Counted from the stretch's first letter, positions 44,649 through 53,737 are shown. The stretch: DNA of 64,000 nt from VRUE01 sp963817945 (GCA_963817945.1 CAWFQH010000002.1:124001-188000); one strand, 5' to 3'. Notes: generated from the letters alone by a model not told the origin. Numbers and translations are program-made.

Positions 44649-47600
44649 ATGCCAGGTTTCCGCGCGGTTGACCCGAGGCAGTCCTTCCCCGAACTGGAGG
44701 AGCGCGTGCTGGCGCGCTGGCGCGAGCGCGACGTCTTCGCCCGCTCCCTCGCCAACCGCGAGGGGGCCGAGGTCTGGAGTTTCTACGAGGGCCCGCCGAC
44801 GGCCAACGGTCGCCCCGGATCCCACCATGTCCTCTCCCGCGCCTTCAAGGATGTCTACCCCCGCTACCGCACCATGCGCGGCTACCGAGTGCCGCGCAAG
44901 GCGGGCTGGGATTGCCACGGCTTGCCGGTCGAGCTCGAGGTCGAGAAGCAGCTTGGCATCTCCTCCAAGCAAGAGATAGAGGAGTACGGGATCGCCGAGT
45001 TCAACCAGCGCTGCCGCGAGTCGGTCTTCGAGTACGTCGAGGAGTGGAACCGGCTGACCGAGCGGATCGGTTTCTGGATCGACCTCGACCATCCCTACGT
45101 GACGCTCGAAGACGACTACATCGAGTCGGTCTGGTGGTCGCTGCGCCGTCTCTGGGATGAGGACCGCCTCTACGAGGGCCACAAGGTCGTCCCCTACTGC
45201 CCGCGCTGCGGCACCGCCCTCTCCTCTCACGAGGTGGCGGTCGGCTACGAGGACGTCAGCGACCCGTCGATATACGTCAAGTTGCCGTTGCTGGCCGAAG
45301 GAGCGGCGGAATACCTTCTGATCTGGACGACGACGCCCTGGACCTTGCCGGGCAACGTCGCCGTTGCGGTCGCGCCTGACGTCAAATATGTGAAAGCCAG
45401 GGTGCAGGGAGAGATCCTGATCCTTGCCGAGGCACTCGTCGAGCGGGTACTCGGCGAGGGCGTTGAGGTCGTGGAGAGTTTCTTCGGCTCCGAACTGGTG
45501 GGCGCCACCTATCGCGGCCCCGTCTTCGAGCTCACCGACCGCCCGTCGGGCCGCTTCCCGGTGATCGCCGGCGACTTCGTCACCACCGAGGACGGCACCG
45601 GCCTCGTACACATCGCCCCCGCCTTCGGGGAGGACGACTTCGAGGCGGCGGCGGCCGCCCGCATATTCGACCCGAGCAAAGGTGGACTGGGGACGCTGTA
45701 CAACCCGGTCAGACCCGACGGAACCTTCTCCACCCAAGTCGTTGGCTTCGAGGGACGATTCGTCAAGGACCCTGAAGTCACTCGGAGATTGATCGACGAC
45801 CTCGGCGAGCGCGGCCTGCTCTTCCGCGAGCAGGTCTACGAGCACGCCTATCCCCACTGCTGGCGCTGCGGCACGCCCCTCCTCTATTACGCCAAGGCGA
45901 GCTGGTACGTACGCACCTCCGAGGTCAGGGATCGTCTTCTCGCCAACAACGAGGAGATCGGTTGGCACCCCGAGCACATCAAGCACGGGCGCTTCGGCAA
46001 ATGGCTGGAGAACAACGTCGACTGGGCGCTCTCGCGCGACCGCTACTGGGGCACGCCGCTGCCAATTTGGCGCTGCACCGACCGGATCTGCAGCAACCTG
46101 TTCTGCGCCGGATCGGTCGAGGAACTGCGTGAGCGAGCCCGCGGCGAGATGCCCGAGGACTTGCACCGTCCTTTCATCGACGAGGTCACGCTCGACTGCG
46201 AGGAATGCGGCGGCGAGATGCGCCGGGTCGAGTCGGTGATCGACACCTGGTACGACAGCGGCGCGATGCCCTTCGCGCAGTTCCACTACCCGTTCGAGAA
46301 CGAGGAGCTGTTCGAGGAGCACTTCCCGGCCGACTTCATCTGCGAGGCGATCGACCAGACCCGCGGCTGGTTCTACACGCTGCTCGCCGAGTCGACGCTG
46401 CTGTTCGACACCTCCAGCTACCGCAACTGCGTCTGCCTCGGCCTCATCCTCGACCCCGACGGCCAGAAGATGTCGAAGAGCAAGGGCAATGTGATCGAGC
46501 CCTGGGACGTGATCTCCGCCCACGGTGCCGACGCCTTTCGCTGGTACTACCTGACCGCCCAGCAGCCCTGGTCCGATTACCGCTTTTCGGTCGACACGGT
46601 CGGCGAATCGGTGCGCCAATTCCTGCTGACGCTATGGAACACCTACTCGTTCTGGGTGCTGTACGCGAACGCTGAGAACCTCACGCCGGGCGACTTCGCC
46701 GCATATACGGCCGCCTCCTCTGCTTCCGCAACGGCGGAGGAATCAGATATGGATCCGCCGTTGCTCCCGCGTCCGGGGGCGGCCGGGCAAGACCTTGATC
46801 GCTGGGTCCTTTCGCGGCTCCAGGGCACGATCGAGACGGTCCGTGAGCGCATGGACGCCTTCGACTGCACCGCCGCCGGCCGGGCGATCGCCGACTACGT
46901 CGAGCAGCTCTCCAACTGGTACGTGCGCCTCTCCCGGCGCCGCTTCTGGGAGGGCGATCGCGCGGCATTCGCGACCCTGCGTCACTGCCTCTTGGAGACG
47001 GCGGCCCTGCTGGCGCCCTTCACGCCCTTCCTCGCCGACGAGATCCACCTCAACCTCGCCGGTGGCGAAGCCGAGGAGCTGGGCGACCGTCTCGACTCCG
47101 TCCACCTGCGTGACTTCCCCGAGCCCGACCCGGCTCTCGCCGACCCCGAGCTGGAGGCGGCGATGGAGGCGGTGCGGCTGACGGTCGAGCTGGGCCGGGC
47201 CGCCCGCGCCCAGGCCAAGGCCAAGGTGCGCCAGCCCTTGCGCCGTGCCGTGATCGTCGCCAACGACGCCGAGCGCGAGGCGATCTCGGCTCGCGCCAAG
47301 TTGGTCAAAGCGGAGCTGAACGTGAAGGAGCTCGACTTCGTCACCGAGGAGGCGGAGCTGGTCAGCTACGCGGTAAAGCCCAATTACCGTGCACTGGGGC
47401 CGCGCTTCGGCAAGCGGATGCCGCAGGTGGCGGCCGCGGTTGCGGCGCTCGACCCTCGCCGCGTCGCCGAGGTGATGGCGGACGGGGGCCAGGTCGGGAT
47501 CAACGTCGAGGGCGACGAGCACACGATCGGTGCCGACGAGGTGACCCTCGCCCTGCAGCCACTGGAGGGCTACGAGGTCGAGGCCGAGGCAGGCCACGCC

Positions 47601-47897
47601 GTCGCCCTACAGCTCGAGTTGGATGACGAGCTTCGTCGCGAGGGCCTCGCCCGCGAGATCGTCCACGCCGTCCAGAACGCCCGCAAGGACGCCGGCCTGG
47701 AGATCACCGACCGGATCGAGCTCGCCCTCGGCGGCGACGAGCAGCTGCTTGTCGCCGCCCGCGCTCACGAGGAATACGTCAGCGGCGAGGTGCTGGCGAC
47801 CTCAGTCGCCTACGACGTCACGAGCGACACCACCGCTACGACCGCCATAGACGGCTACGAGCTGAGAATCGGCTTGACGCGACCGGGGCGCAGTTGA
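44649..47897 (+). CDS. ileS: Isoleucyl-tRNA synthetase
   Basis: This 1082-residue class I synthetase charges tRNA-Ile. The nucleotide-binding signature is NGRPGSHHVLSRAFKD (about 56-71), with GSHH in place of the canonical HIGH, and KMSKSKGN is at 607-614. A CP1 editing domain lies between (about 190-410), and an anticodon-binding domain follows. The C-terminal extension after about 905 matches the type-2 (eukaryote-like) IleS group, whose members tend to be insensitive to mupirocin. Around residues 695-712 there is a low-complexity Ala/Ser/Glu insertion. TGA (47895-47897) sits inside the left arm of a perfect hairpin that ends the gene. Confidence 0.95.
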   Translation: MPGFRAVDPRQSFPELEERVLARWRERDVFARSLANREGAEVWSFYEGPPTANGRPGSHHVLSRAFKDVYPRYRTMRGYRVPRKAGWDCHGLPVELEVEKQLGISSKQEIEEYGIAEFNQRCRESVFEYVEEWNRLTERIGFWIDLDHPYVTLEDDYIESVWWSLRRLWDEDRLYEGHKVVPYCPRCGTALSSHEVAVGYEDVSDPSIYVKLPLLAEGAAEYLLIWTTTPWTLPGNVAVAVAPDVKYVKARVQGEILILAEALVERVLGEGVEVVESFFGSELVGATYRGPVFELTDRPSGRFPVIAGDFVTTEDGTGLVHIAPAFGEDDFEAAAAARIFDPSKGGLGTLYNPVRPDGTFSTQVVGFEGRFVKDPEVTRRLIDDLGERGLLFREQVYEHAYPHCWRCGTPLLYYAKASWYVRTSEVRDRLLANNEEIGWHPEHIKHGRFGKWLENNVDWALSRDRYWGTPLPIWRCTDRICSNLFCAGSVEELRERARGEMPEDLHRPFIDEVTLDCEECGGEMRRVESVIDTWYDSGAMPFAQFHYPFENEELFEEHFPADFICEAIDQTRGWFYTLLAESTLLFDTSSYRNCVCLGLILDPDGQKMSKSKGNVIEPWDVISAHGADAFRWYYLTAQQPWSDYRFSVDTVGESVRQFLLTLWNTYSFWVLYANAENLTPGDFAAYTAASSASATAEESDMDPPLLPRPGAAGQDLDRWVLSRLQGTIETVRERMDAFDCTAAGRAIADYVEQLSNWYVRLSRRRFWEGDRAAFATLRHCLLETAALLAPFTPFLADEIHLNLAGGEAEELGDRLDSVHLRDFPEPDPALADPELEAAMEAVRLTVELGRAARAQAKAKVRQPLRRAVIVANDAEREAISARAKLVKAELNVKELDFVTEEAELVSYAVKPNYRALGPRFGKRMPQVAAAVAALDPRRVAEVMADGGQVGINVEGDEHTIGADEVTLALQPLEGYEVEAEAGHAVALQLELDDELRREGLAREIVHAVQNARKDAGLEITDRIELALGGDEQLLVAARAHEEYVSGEVLATSVAYDVTSDTTATTAIDGYELRIGLTRPGRS

Positions 47898-47920
47898 CCA
47901 CCTATACGGTGGTCAACTGC
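47890..47920. terminator. 13-bp perfect hairpin at the end of ileS (GTTGACCACC family repeat)
   Basis: GCAGTTGACCACC (47890-47902) and GGTGGTCAACTGC (47908-47920) pair perfectly around TATAC. It contains the ileS stop codon and lies 9 bases from the convergent tautomerase stop, so it probably acts as a two-way terminator. Its right arm recurs in dnaE2 at 13156-13174. Confidence 0.75.
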
Positions 47921-47928
47921 AGCAAGGT

Positions 47929-48111
47929 CTATTCCGCATCGGCCCGCTCGCCGACGATGAAGTCGGTCTTGGCCGAGTCGGAGAACTTCACCCAGCAGTG
48001 CTCGGGGGCTGCGCCGGCCACCTCGATCAGCGCCGCTTCGATCCGCTTCGCGATCTCCGCCTTCTGCTCGTCGCTGCGGCCCTCGAACCAGTGGATGTGG
48101 ACGAACGGCAT
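47929..48111 (-). CDS. Small tautomerase-family protein
   Basis: This 60-residue protein is of the 4-oxalocrotonate tautomerase size and fold. It begins Met-Pro-Phe-Val-His-Ile, so after Met removal Pro1 becomes the catalytic base. The middle helix (EQKAEIAKRIEAALIEVAGAAPEHCWV) and the strand after it match the family. It is a trimer of dimers in relatives, acting on 2-oxo-acid enol forms or halogenated alkenes; the substrate here is unknown. It starts directly after the thioredoxin stop, in the same direction, so the two genes are co-transcribed. A Cys near residue 39 is unusual. Confidence 0.85.
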   Translation of the reverse strand: MPFVHIHWFEGRSDEQKAEIAKRIEAALIEVAGAAPEHCWVKFSDSAKTDFIVGERADAE

Positions 48112-48438
48112 CTAGGCGAGAGCCGGCTCGAGTTCGGCCTCGAGCCGCCGCTTCGGCATCGCCCCGACGATTTTCTTCGCGATCGCCCCGTCCTTGAAGA
48201 GGAGCAGGGTTGGGATCGAGAGGACTTCGTACTGAGCGGCCGTCTGCTGGTTCTCGTCGACGTTGAGGCTGAGGATCGTCAGGTCGTCGCGCTCGGCGTC
48301 GATCTCCTCGAGGACCGGGTGGACGACGCGGCAGGGGCCGCACCAGGGCGCCCAAAAGTCGACCAGCACGGGGCCGTCGGCCTCGAGCACGTCGGATTTG
48401 AAGGTGGCGTCGGTCACGTCGGTGAGCTTGCCGGTCAC
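48112..48438 (-). CDS. trxA: Thioredoxin
   Basis: This 108-residue cytoplasmic thioredoxin carries the redox motif WCGPC with Cys33 and Cys36, the buried Asp in LVDFWAPWC, the cis-Pro in SIPTLLLF (about residue 76) and the conserved GAMPKRRL end. It reduces disulfides in target proteins with thioredoxin reductase. The first residues and length fit the family, and the ATG at 48438 is clear. It precedes the tautomerase gene without a gap. The divergent polX gene starts 117 bases away. Confidence 0.96.
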   Translation of the reverse strand: MTGKLTDVTDATFKSDVLEADGPVLVDFWAPWCGPCRVVHPVLEEIDAERDDLTILSLNVDENQQTAAQYEVLSIPTLLLFKDGAIAKKIVGAMPKRRLEAELEPALA

Positions 48439-48554
48439 TGGTATCGGTCTCCCGGGTCGAGGTTCAGGTGCTCAATACTTCAGAAAGTATAGCGAGGGGT
48501 TACAACGACGCGCGCACCCTGCCTCTGAAGCGTAGAAGAGGCTAGCTTGCGGCT

Positions 48555-50279
48555 ATGACCAATGCCGAGATCGCGGCGGCCTTTGACGAGCTGGCCGTCC
48601 TCTACGAGCTCGACGGGGCCGTCAAATACCGGGTCCTCGCCTACAGCACCGCCGCCAAGGCGATCCGCGAGAGTCCCGTGTCGGTCGCCGAGCTGGCGGG
48701 CGCCGGGCGCGCGACGGAGATCCCGGGCGTGGGCAAGACGCTGGCGGAAAAGATCGACTTCCTGCTGGAAACCGGGGAGATCCCCAGTGCCGTCAAGCTG
48801 AAAGCGAAGTTCCCACCAACCCTGATCGAGGTGACGCGTGTCCCCGGGCTTGGCGCCAAAACCGCCAAGCGACTCTACGACGAGATCGACGTCTGCACGC
48901 TGGAGGACCTGAAGAAGGCAGCGGAGGAGGAACGGATCCGCGATGTCAAAGGCCTCGGGGCCAAGGTCGAGGAAAACGTGTTGGCGGCGCTGGAGCGGCT
49001 CGGCGAGCCCGGCCAAGGCCCCGGCCGCCTGCTGCTCTCGGCAGTCCGCCCGATCGCCGACGAGCTGGCTGCGGCGCTGCGCGAGCATCCGGCCGCCGAT
49101 CGCGTCGAGGTGGCGGGTTCGGTGCGGCGTTGGGCCGAGACCTGCAAGGACATCGACCTGATCGCAACCGCGACCGAGCCCTCCACGCTGGCCGGGCAGC
49201 TCGCCGGTCACCCATTGGTTGCCGCTGCCGGCACGCCTGGTCCGAACGGGGTCCGCGCCCAGACCCACAACGGCATCTCGATTGATCTGCGGATCGTCGA
49301 GCCGGAGGCCTTCGGCAACTTGCTGCAGCACTTCACTGGCTCGCAAGCGCACAACATCCAGCTGCGGGAGGACGCGGTTTCGCGCGGCCTCTCGGTCTCC
49401 GAGCACGGCATCACCGAGGTCGAGAGCGGCGAGGTGACGCTCTGCGCGACCGAGGAGGAGGTCTACGAGCGGCTCGGCTACGCCTACATCGAGCCCGAGC
49501 TGCGCGAGGGGCGCGGTGAGCTGAAAGCTGCGCGCGGGGGCGAGATTCCCAACCTGGTCACGGTCGACGATGTGCGCGGCGACCTGCACTGCCACACGAC
49601 CCTCTCCGACGGCCGCAACACGCTGGAGGAGATGGCCGCGGGCGCGCGTGACCGTGGCTACGAGTACCTGGCGCTGACCGACCATTCCGCCACCCACGGT
49701 TTCGGCAACCACGTCACCGACGAGCAGCTCTGGCAGCGGATCGAGGATGTGCGCGAGTGGAACAAAGCCAATCGCGGCTTCCGTCTCCTTGCCGGAACCG
49801 AGGCCAACATTGGCCTCGATGGGGCGCTCGACTACCCGGACGACTTGGTGGACGCCCTTGACTGGGTGATCGGCAGCGTCCACACGTCCTTCTCGGTCTC
49901 CGAAAAGGAGATGACCGCTCGCGTCCTCGCCGCGATCGAGAACCCCGGGGTCGACTGCATCGGCCACCTCACCGGCCGCCTGATCGGTCGCCGCGAGCCC
50001 TACGGGATCGACATCGAGGCGGTGGTCGAGGCGGCGGCGCGGACCAGCACGATGTTGGAGATCAACGGCAACCCCAACCGTCGCGACCTCTCCGAGCACC
50101 ACGCCCGCCTGGCGGCGGAAGCCGGCGTCACGATCGTCCTCAACACCGACGCCCACGGCGTCGAGACGATGGCCAACATCGCCTACGGCGTCGCCACCGC
50201 CCGCCGCGCCTGGCTCACTGCCGACCAAGTAGCCAACACGCGGCCATGGAAGGAGGTCAAGAAGTTGCTGCGCCGTTGA
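48555..50279 (+). CDS. polX: Family X DNA polymerase/3'-5' exonuclease
   Basis: This 574-residue PolX joins a polymerase-beta-like part with a PHP nuclease domain, acting in base-excision repair. Helix-hairpin-helix motifs IPGVGKTLAEKI (about 57-68) and VPGLGAKTAKRL (about 96-107) bind DNA. The polymerase palm has AGSVRRWAETCKDIDLI (about 184-200), with the paired Asp, and the third Asp in ISIDLRIV (about 239-246). The PHP part begins DLHCHTTLSDG (about 345) and includes ALTDHSA, IGSVHTSF and LNTDAHG. It ends 109 bases before a tRNA-like element. Only the two-Asp and third-Asp residues are seen here; activity is predicted. Confidence 0.95.
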   Translation: MTNAEIAAAFDELAVLYELDGAVKYRVLAYSTAAKAIRESPVSVAELAGAGRATEIPGVGKTLAEKIDFLLETGEIPSAVKLKAKFPPTLIEVTRVPGLGAKTAKRLYDEIDVCTLEDLKKAAEEERIRDVKGLGAKVEENVLAALERLGEPGQGPGRLLLSAVRPIADELAAALREHPAADRVEVAGSVRRWAETCKDIDLIATATEPSTLAGQLAGHPLVAAAGTPGPNGVRAQTHNGISIDLRIVEPEAFGNLLQHFTGSQAHNIQLREDAVSRGLSVSEHGITEVESGEVTLCATEEEVYERLGYAYIEPELREGRGELKAARGGEIPNLVTVDDVRGDLHCHTTLSDGRNTLEEMAAGARDRGYEYLALTDHSATHGFGNHVTDEQLWQRIEDVREWNKANRGFRLLAGTEANIGLDGALDYPDDLVDALDWVIGSVHTSFSVSEKEMTARVLAAIENPGVDCIGHLTGRLIGRREPYGIDIEAVVEAAARTSTMLEINGNPNRRDLSEHHARLAAEAGVTIVLNTDAHGVETMANIAYGVATARRAWLTADQVANTRPWKEVKKLLRR

Positions 50280-50387
50280 GCCGGGTGTCGTGATCGGTAG
50301 TAGTGAGCGCGTCTTTGCAGTCGAAACGATGCCAGACAAAACACATCATCACGTATAGACTGAGGCGGCCGCGCAAGCGCGGCGGTC

Positions 50388-50457
50388 GCCCCCGCCGGTG
50401 GAGGCCGGCACCCCGTTTCGCAACTGGGAAAGAGAGGGTTCGATTCCCTCCGGGGGC
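50388..50457 (+). ncRNA. tRNA-like structured element (degenerate tRNA)
   Basis: A 7-bp acceptor-like stem pairs GCCCCCG (50388-50394) with CGGGGGC (50451-50457). A T-arm GAGGG, TTCGATT, CCCTC (50434-50450) is perfect, and a D-arm GGTG...CACC can form. The anticodon region (CCCGTTTCGCAACTGGG) is two bases too short and has no 5-bp stem with a 7-base loop, so a functional tRNA is doubtful. That same block pairs with CCCAGTTGCGAGACGGG (50470-50486), 16 of 17 bases. It may be a decayed tRNA or a regulatory RNA with a tRNA-like end. Confidence 0.4.
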
Positions 50458-50523
50458 GCTATACTCGGGCCCAGTTGCGAGACGGGAAGCCACCGGCATT
50501 CACCGGTCTTTTCCAGTTTGCAG

Positions 50524-50545
50524 ACGGCCCGCTTCGGCGGGTCGT
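50524..50545. terminator. Hairpin with TTCG loop and T-rich tail
   Basis: ACGGCCCGC and GCGGGTCGT form a 9-bp stem (one G-T pair) around TTCG, followed by TTGCTTTTC: a good intrinsic terminator on the plus strand for the tRNA-like RNA. A weaker hairpin with a T-run (ACCGG...CCGGT, then CTTTTCC) lies just before it at 50492-50507. Confidence 0.7.
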
Positions 50546-50566
50546 TTGCTTTTCGCGTCCTGACTC

Positions 50567-51084
50567 TCAGGAAGCCGTGCCGAGACGGTCGCTGCGCAGG
50601 CCCGGCGTCCGTACCAGCTCGATCGGGCGCAGGGCCGAGCCTGGGACGACGTAGAACTTGACGCCGTCGCGGTGCTCGACGCCGAGGACGGCGGCCTCGC
50701 GGGTGCGCATCGCGAGCGCGACGAGAAGGGCGTAGCCGGCGCCGATCGCGGCGACGCCGGGAAAGACGACGCCGAGGCTGCCGGCGACGACCGCGGTGAG
50801 GGCGATCGGCCAGAGACGACCGACGGCGATCCTGGCGGGGGTCTCGTCGGGAAGCGAGGTGGCGGTGCGGGCACGGGCGAGGGCGTCGCGGACGCCGTCG
50901 GCGGCGCGGGCGGGACGACCGAGCTGGACGCCGACCAGGAGCGCGATCGTCCACCAGGCGACGGCGACCAGCAGCGTCGTCGTGTCGGCGTCGCGATTAG
51001 CGGCGATCGCGGTGACGCGGCGAGGGCGGTCGCCTCGGCGCCGGTCAGGAAGACGGTGACGCGCAGCAGGTCGGTGTAGGGCAC
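50567..51084 (-). pseudogene. Small membrane protein gene with one frameshift
   Basis: The first 24 or so codons from GTG 51084 (VPYTDLLRVTVFLTGAEATALA) are in one frame; the rest continues in the -1 frame after about 51015-51022 with VTAIAANRDADTTTLLVAVA and ends RSDRLGTAS at 50567. Two or three hydrophobic segments (VAWWTIALLVGVQLG; LWPIALTAVVAGSLGVVFPG; YALLVALAM) suggest a membrane protein. It is not a family I recognise. A single missing base near CTCGCCGCG explains the break. It lies in a stretch where several genes have such shifts. Confidence 0.6.
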
Positions 51085-51097
51085 GGACCCGAGTCTT

Positions 51098-51926
51098 TCA
51101 GCGCGCGAGCGATTCGAGGATCGCGAGCCAGCCGGCCAGGCCGTCGACGGTCAGGTCCGCCTCGTCGGGCAGCTCAGAGGGCCCCTCGGGCGAGGCGATG
51201 CCGACGCAGACGGCGATCTCCAGCTCGCCCTGCTCGCGCAGCTCGCCGCAGACGGCCGAATGCATCGAGGTCGGTGCGGTCGTCGCCGGCGAAGACAGCA
51301 GCGCGCAGGCCGCGGCCGTCGAGCAGCGAGGTAACCGCGGCATCCTTGCCGCCGCCGCCGGCGGTCGCAGCTCCAGCACCTTGCGCCCCCGGTGCGGAGC
51401 GAGCCCGTCTCCCTCCGCCGCCGTGGCGATTTCCTCGGCCAGCGCCGCGGCAGCCTTCTCGTCCGTCGCACCGCGCCAGTGCAGGGCCTGGATCGGCCCC
51501 TTGTCCTCCAGGCGCAGCCCTGCCTCGGCCAGCGTCCCGACGTCGAGGCCGGCGACGAACTGGGCCGCGTCGCGCTCACGCCCCTCCAGCGCCGGATCGA
51601 GCCGCGGATCGCTCGCCGTCGGCGAGAAGCAGTTCGAATCCGTGGTTGCCGGCGTAGGCGATGCTGGGAACCCCGACCAGCCGCCGCGCCTCCTCCGCCT
51701 GGCGGCCGGAGATGCAGCCGACCAGCCCGTAGCGCTCGCCGAGCCGTTCGAGCAGGGCGCTCGCCGACGCCGGCACTGCCGCCAGCTCCGGCCGCTCGAC
51801 GATCGGTGCCAGCGTGCCGTCGATGTCGGTGAGGATCGCGGTGCGCTGCGGATCGGCCCGCAGCGCTTCGAGCAGGGCCTGTCTCGACGACAACTCTAGT
51901 ATCGCCGCGGTGCCTTCCAGACGCAT
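51098..51926 (-). pseudogene. otsB: Trehalose-6-phosphate phosphatase gene with several frameshifts
   Basis: Fragments in different frames match OtsB, the HAD phosphatase that removes phosphate from trehalose-6-phosphate. The start has the HAD motif AILTDIDGTLAPIVERPE and CISGRQAEEARRLVG (frame 1). After about 51605 the frame changes to the ALEGRERDAAQFVAG, LRLEDKGPIQALHWRG and GRKVLELRPP segments. Near 51350 and 51260 it shifts again and returns, because KDAAVTSLLDGRGLRAAVFAGDDRTDLDAFG lies in the other frame, followed by GELEIAVCVGIASPEGPSEL. Three breaks in one gene, two of them cancelling, suggest errors in the sequence more than decay. The start is ATG 51926 or a later TTG. Confidence 0.75.
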
Positions 51927-52275
51927 CCTCGAGCTGGCCGCGATCGGCACCTTGGCCGGCGCTTTCAGCGGTCTCTTCGGGGTCGGCGGCGGCACGGTGA
52001 TCGTGCCGCTGCTGATCCTCTGGTTCGGCTACGGGGAGCGGCTCGCCACCGGCACCAGCCTGGCGGCGATCGTCCTCATCGGCCTGCTCGGCGCGGTTGC
52101 GCAGGGCGGCCTCTACGGCAACGTCCACGTCGGCACCGGCCTGCTGCTGTCGATCCCGGCGGTTGGCGGCGTCGTCCTCGGCACTGCGATCCAGCAGCGC
52201 ATCCCGCAGCGGGCCGTCTCCTTCATCTTCGCGGCACTGCTGGTCGTCGTCGCGATCGAGCTGATTTTGCCATGA
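51910..52275 (+). CDS. TauE/SafE half-transporter 1
   Basis: This 121-residue membrane protein corresponds to the N-terminal half of TauE/SafE (DUF81) exporters for sulfite or organosulfonates. It has AGAFSGLFGVGGGTVIVPLL at about residues 14-33, with the GxGGG repeat, and then three more hydrophobic segments. GTG at 51910 is used because the first helix starts there. Its TGA lies in the same frame as, and 12 bases before, the next gene, which holds the second half. The start region overlaps the otsB start on the other strand. Confidence 0.8.
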   Translation: MPSRRILELAAIGTLAGAFSGLFGVGGGTVIVPLLILWFGYGERLATGTSLAAIVLIGLLGAVAQGGLYGNVHVGTGLLLSIPAVGGVVLGTAIQQRIPQRAVSFIFAALLVVVAIELILP

Positions 52276-52287
52276 GGAGCGCTCGCC

Positions 52288-52677
52288 GTGGATGAGCTGC
52301 TAGCGGCCCTGATCGCCGTCGCCGGAGGGCTCGCCGGAGGCCTGGTCGGGGTCGGCGGCGGCGTCCTCTTCGTCCCGGCCCTGGCCATCTTCCTCGGCCT
52401 CTCCCAGGTCGAGGCCGAGTCGACGTCGCTGCTGATGATCGTGATCGTCGCCCTGGTCGGCGCCGCGCGTCAGAGGTCCTACGGCAACGTCGACGTCCGT
52501 CAGGCCGTTGTCATCGGCGCCCTCTCGCCACTCGGCGTCCTGATCGGGGTCTGGATCGCCAACAGCGTCTCCGAACGTGCGCTGGAGCTCTCCTTCGCCG
52601 CCGTGGCGCTGTTCTTCGCCTTCCAGCTGTTGCGCCGAGCGCTCGCCGAGCCGCCCGCGGACGAAGCTCGCCGCTGA
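52288..52677 (+). CDS. TauE/SafE half-transporter 2
   Basis: This 129-residue protein is the second half, with the same repeat: GGLAGGLVGVGGGVLFVPAL at about residues 13-32, and four hydrophobic segments. Normal TauE/SafE proteins have both halves in one chain of about 250 residues. Here two adjacent small genes in the same frame would form a heterodimer. The GTG start is preceded by GAGGAG eight bases upstream, overlapping the stop of the first half, so separate but coupled translation is likely. The substrate cannot be told. Confidence 0.8.
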   Translation: MDELLAALIAVAGGLAGGLVGVGGGVLFVPALAIFLGLSQVEAESTSLLMIVIVALVGAARQRSYGNVDVRQAVVIGALSPLGVLIGVWIANSVSERALELSFAAVALFFAFQLLRRALAEPPADEARR

Positions 52678-52705
52678 GCGAGCGGCCGTCTGTAGTCTCA
52701 AAAGC

Positions 52706-53578
52706 GTGGAGTCGCTGAGCTGGAGAGGGGACGTACCGCAGCTTCGCTCGCCGATGCTCGTCTGCGCCTTCCGCGGCTGGAACGACGCCGCCGGAGTCGC
52801 CTCCGCGGCGCTCGGCACGCTCGCCGACTCCTTCGACTCCGAGCTGATCGCCGAAATCGATCCGGAGGACTACTTCGACTTCCAGGCGACCCGGCCGACG
52901 ATCCATCTCGCCGAAGGGCAGACCCGCCAGATCGACTGGCCGCGCAACGACCTGATCGCCGCCCGCGTTCCCGGCGCCGACCGCGACCTCGTCCTCTTCG
53001 ACGGCACGGAGCCGAACCTGCGCTGGCGCACCTTCTCCGAGACGGTGGCTACCGCCGCCGACGCGCTCGGGGTCGAGATGGTCATCACCTTGGGAGCGCT
53101 CGTCGCCGAGGTCTCGCACACCCTGCCGGTGCCGATCACCGGCCTCGCCTCCGATGAGGACCTGATCGAAGAGCTCGACCTGCAGCGCTCCAACTACGAG
53201 GGGCCGACCGGGATCGTCGGCGTCCTGCACGACTGCTGCCGCCAGGTCGGAATGACCTCCGCCTCGCTATGGGCGGCGGTGCCGCACTACGTCGCCGCGG
53301 TCCCCAACCCAAAGGCGACGCTGGCGCTGCTGCGCCGGCTCGAGGGGCTGACTGGCATCGCCGTCGATGCCGGCGAGCTGGAGGAGGAAACCGCCAGTTA
53401 CGAAGAGCAGATCGGCCGCGCCGTCGCCGCCAACCCGGAGATCGCCGAGCTGGTCGAGCGGATCGAGGCGGTCCAGGTCGAGCAGTTCGGGGAGGACAGC
53501 GCCGAGCTACCCTCCGCCGACACCCTCGCCCGTGAGTTTCAGCGCTTCCTGCAGCAGCGCCGGGGCGACGAGAACTAG
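52706..53578 (+). CDS. PAC2-family protein
   Basis: This 290-residue protein matches the PAC2 family (proteasome assembly chaperone-like, related to the ATP-grasp-adjacent and nucleoside-hydrolase-like fold). Diagnostic stretches are LRSPMLVCAFRGWNDAAGVAS near the N-terminus, DYFDFQATRP, the EPNLRWRTF block, ITLGALVAEVSHTLPVPITG and NYEGPTGIVGVLHDCC. Actinobacteria with proteasomes often carry such genes, but no proteasome gene is in the window. GTG at 52706 gives the family start. It is coupled by distance (28 bases) to the TauE genes but is probably unrelated in function. Confidence 0.85.
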   Translation: MESLSWRGDVPQLRSPMLVCAFRGWNDAAGVASAALGTLADSFDSELIAEIDPEDYFDFQATRPTIHLAEGQTRQIDWPRNDLIAARVPGADRDLVLFDGTEPNLRWRTFSETVATAADALGVEMVITLGALVAEVSHTLPVPITGLASDEDLIEELDLQRSNYEGPTGIVGVLHDCCRQVGMTSASLWAAVPHYVAAVPNPKATLALLRRLEGLTGIAVDAGELEEETASYEEQIGRAVAANPEIAELVERIEAVQVEQFGEDSAELPSADTLAREFQRFLQQRRGDEN

Positions 53579-53737
53579 CTGCGGTCGCCGGCCCGGCTTC
53601 AGCTGCGCAGTGGTCCCAGGGTTTCAAGCTCATGGAGACCCTGGCGAGTGAAGCGCTTCAAGGAGCGCGACCTCGAAGCTCGGGTGGGCTTGACGGGGTG
53701 GCGCACCCGCCACCCTGCCACTCCCGCCGAGGCGCGC

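Noticed and set aside
43794..46619. Open frame of 941 codons on the minus strand across ileS
   Set aside because: It runs antisense to ileS, which has clear class I synthetase motifs. Its second part is only an alternate-frame reading of the SDR gene.
50388..50457. Functional tRNA gene
   Set aside because: The anticodon arm is two bases short and cannot form a 5-bp stem with a 7-base loop, so only a tRNA-like element is reported.
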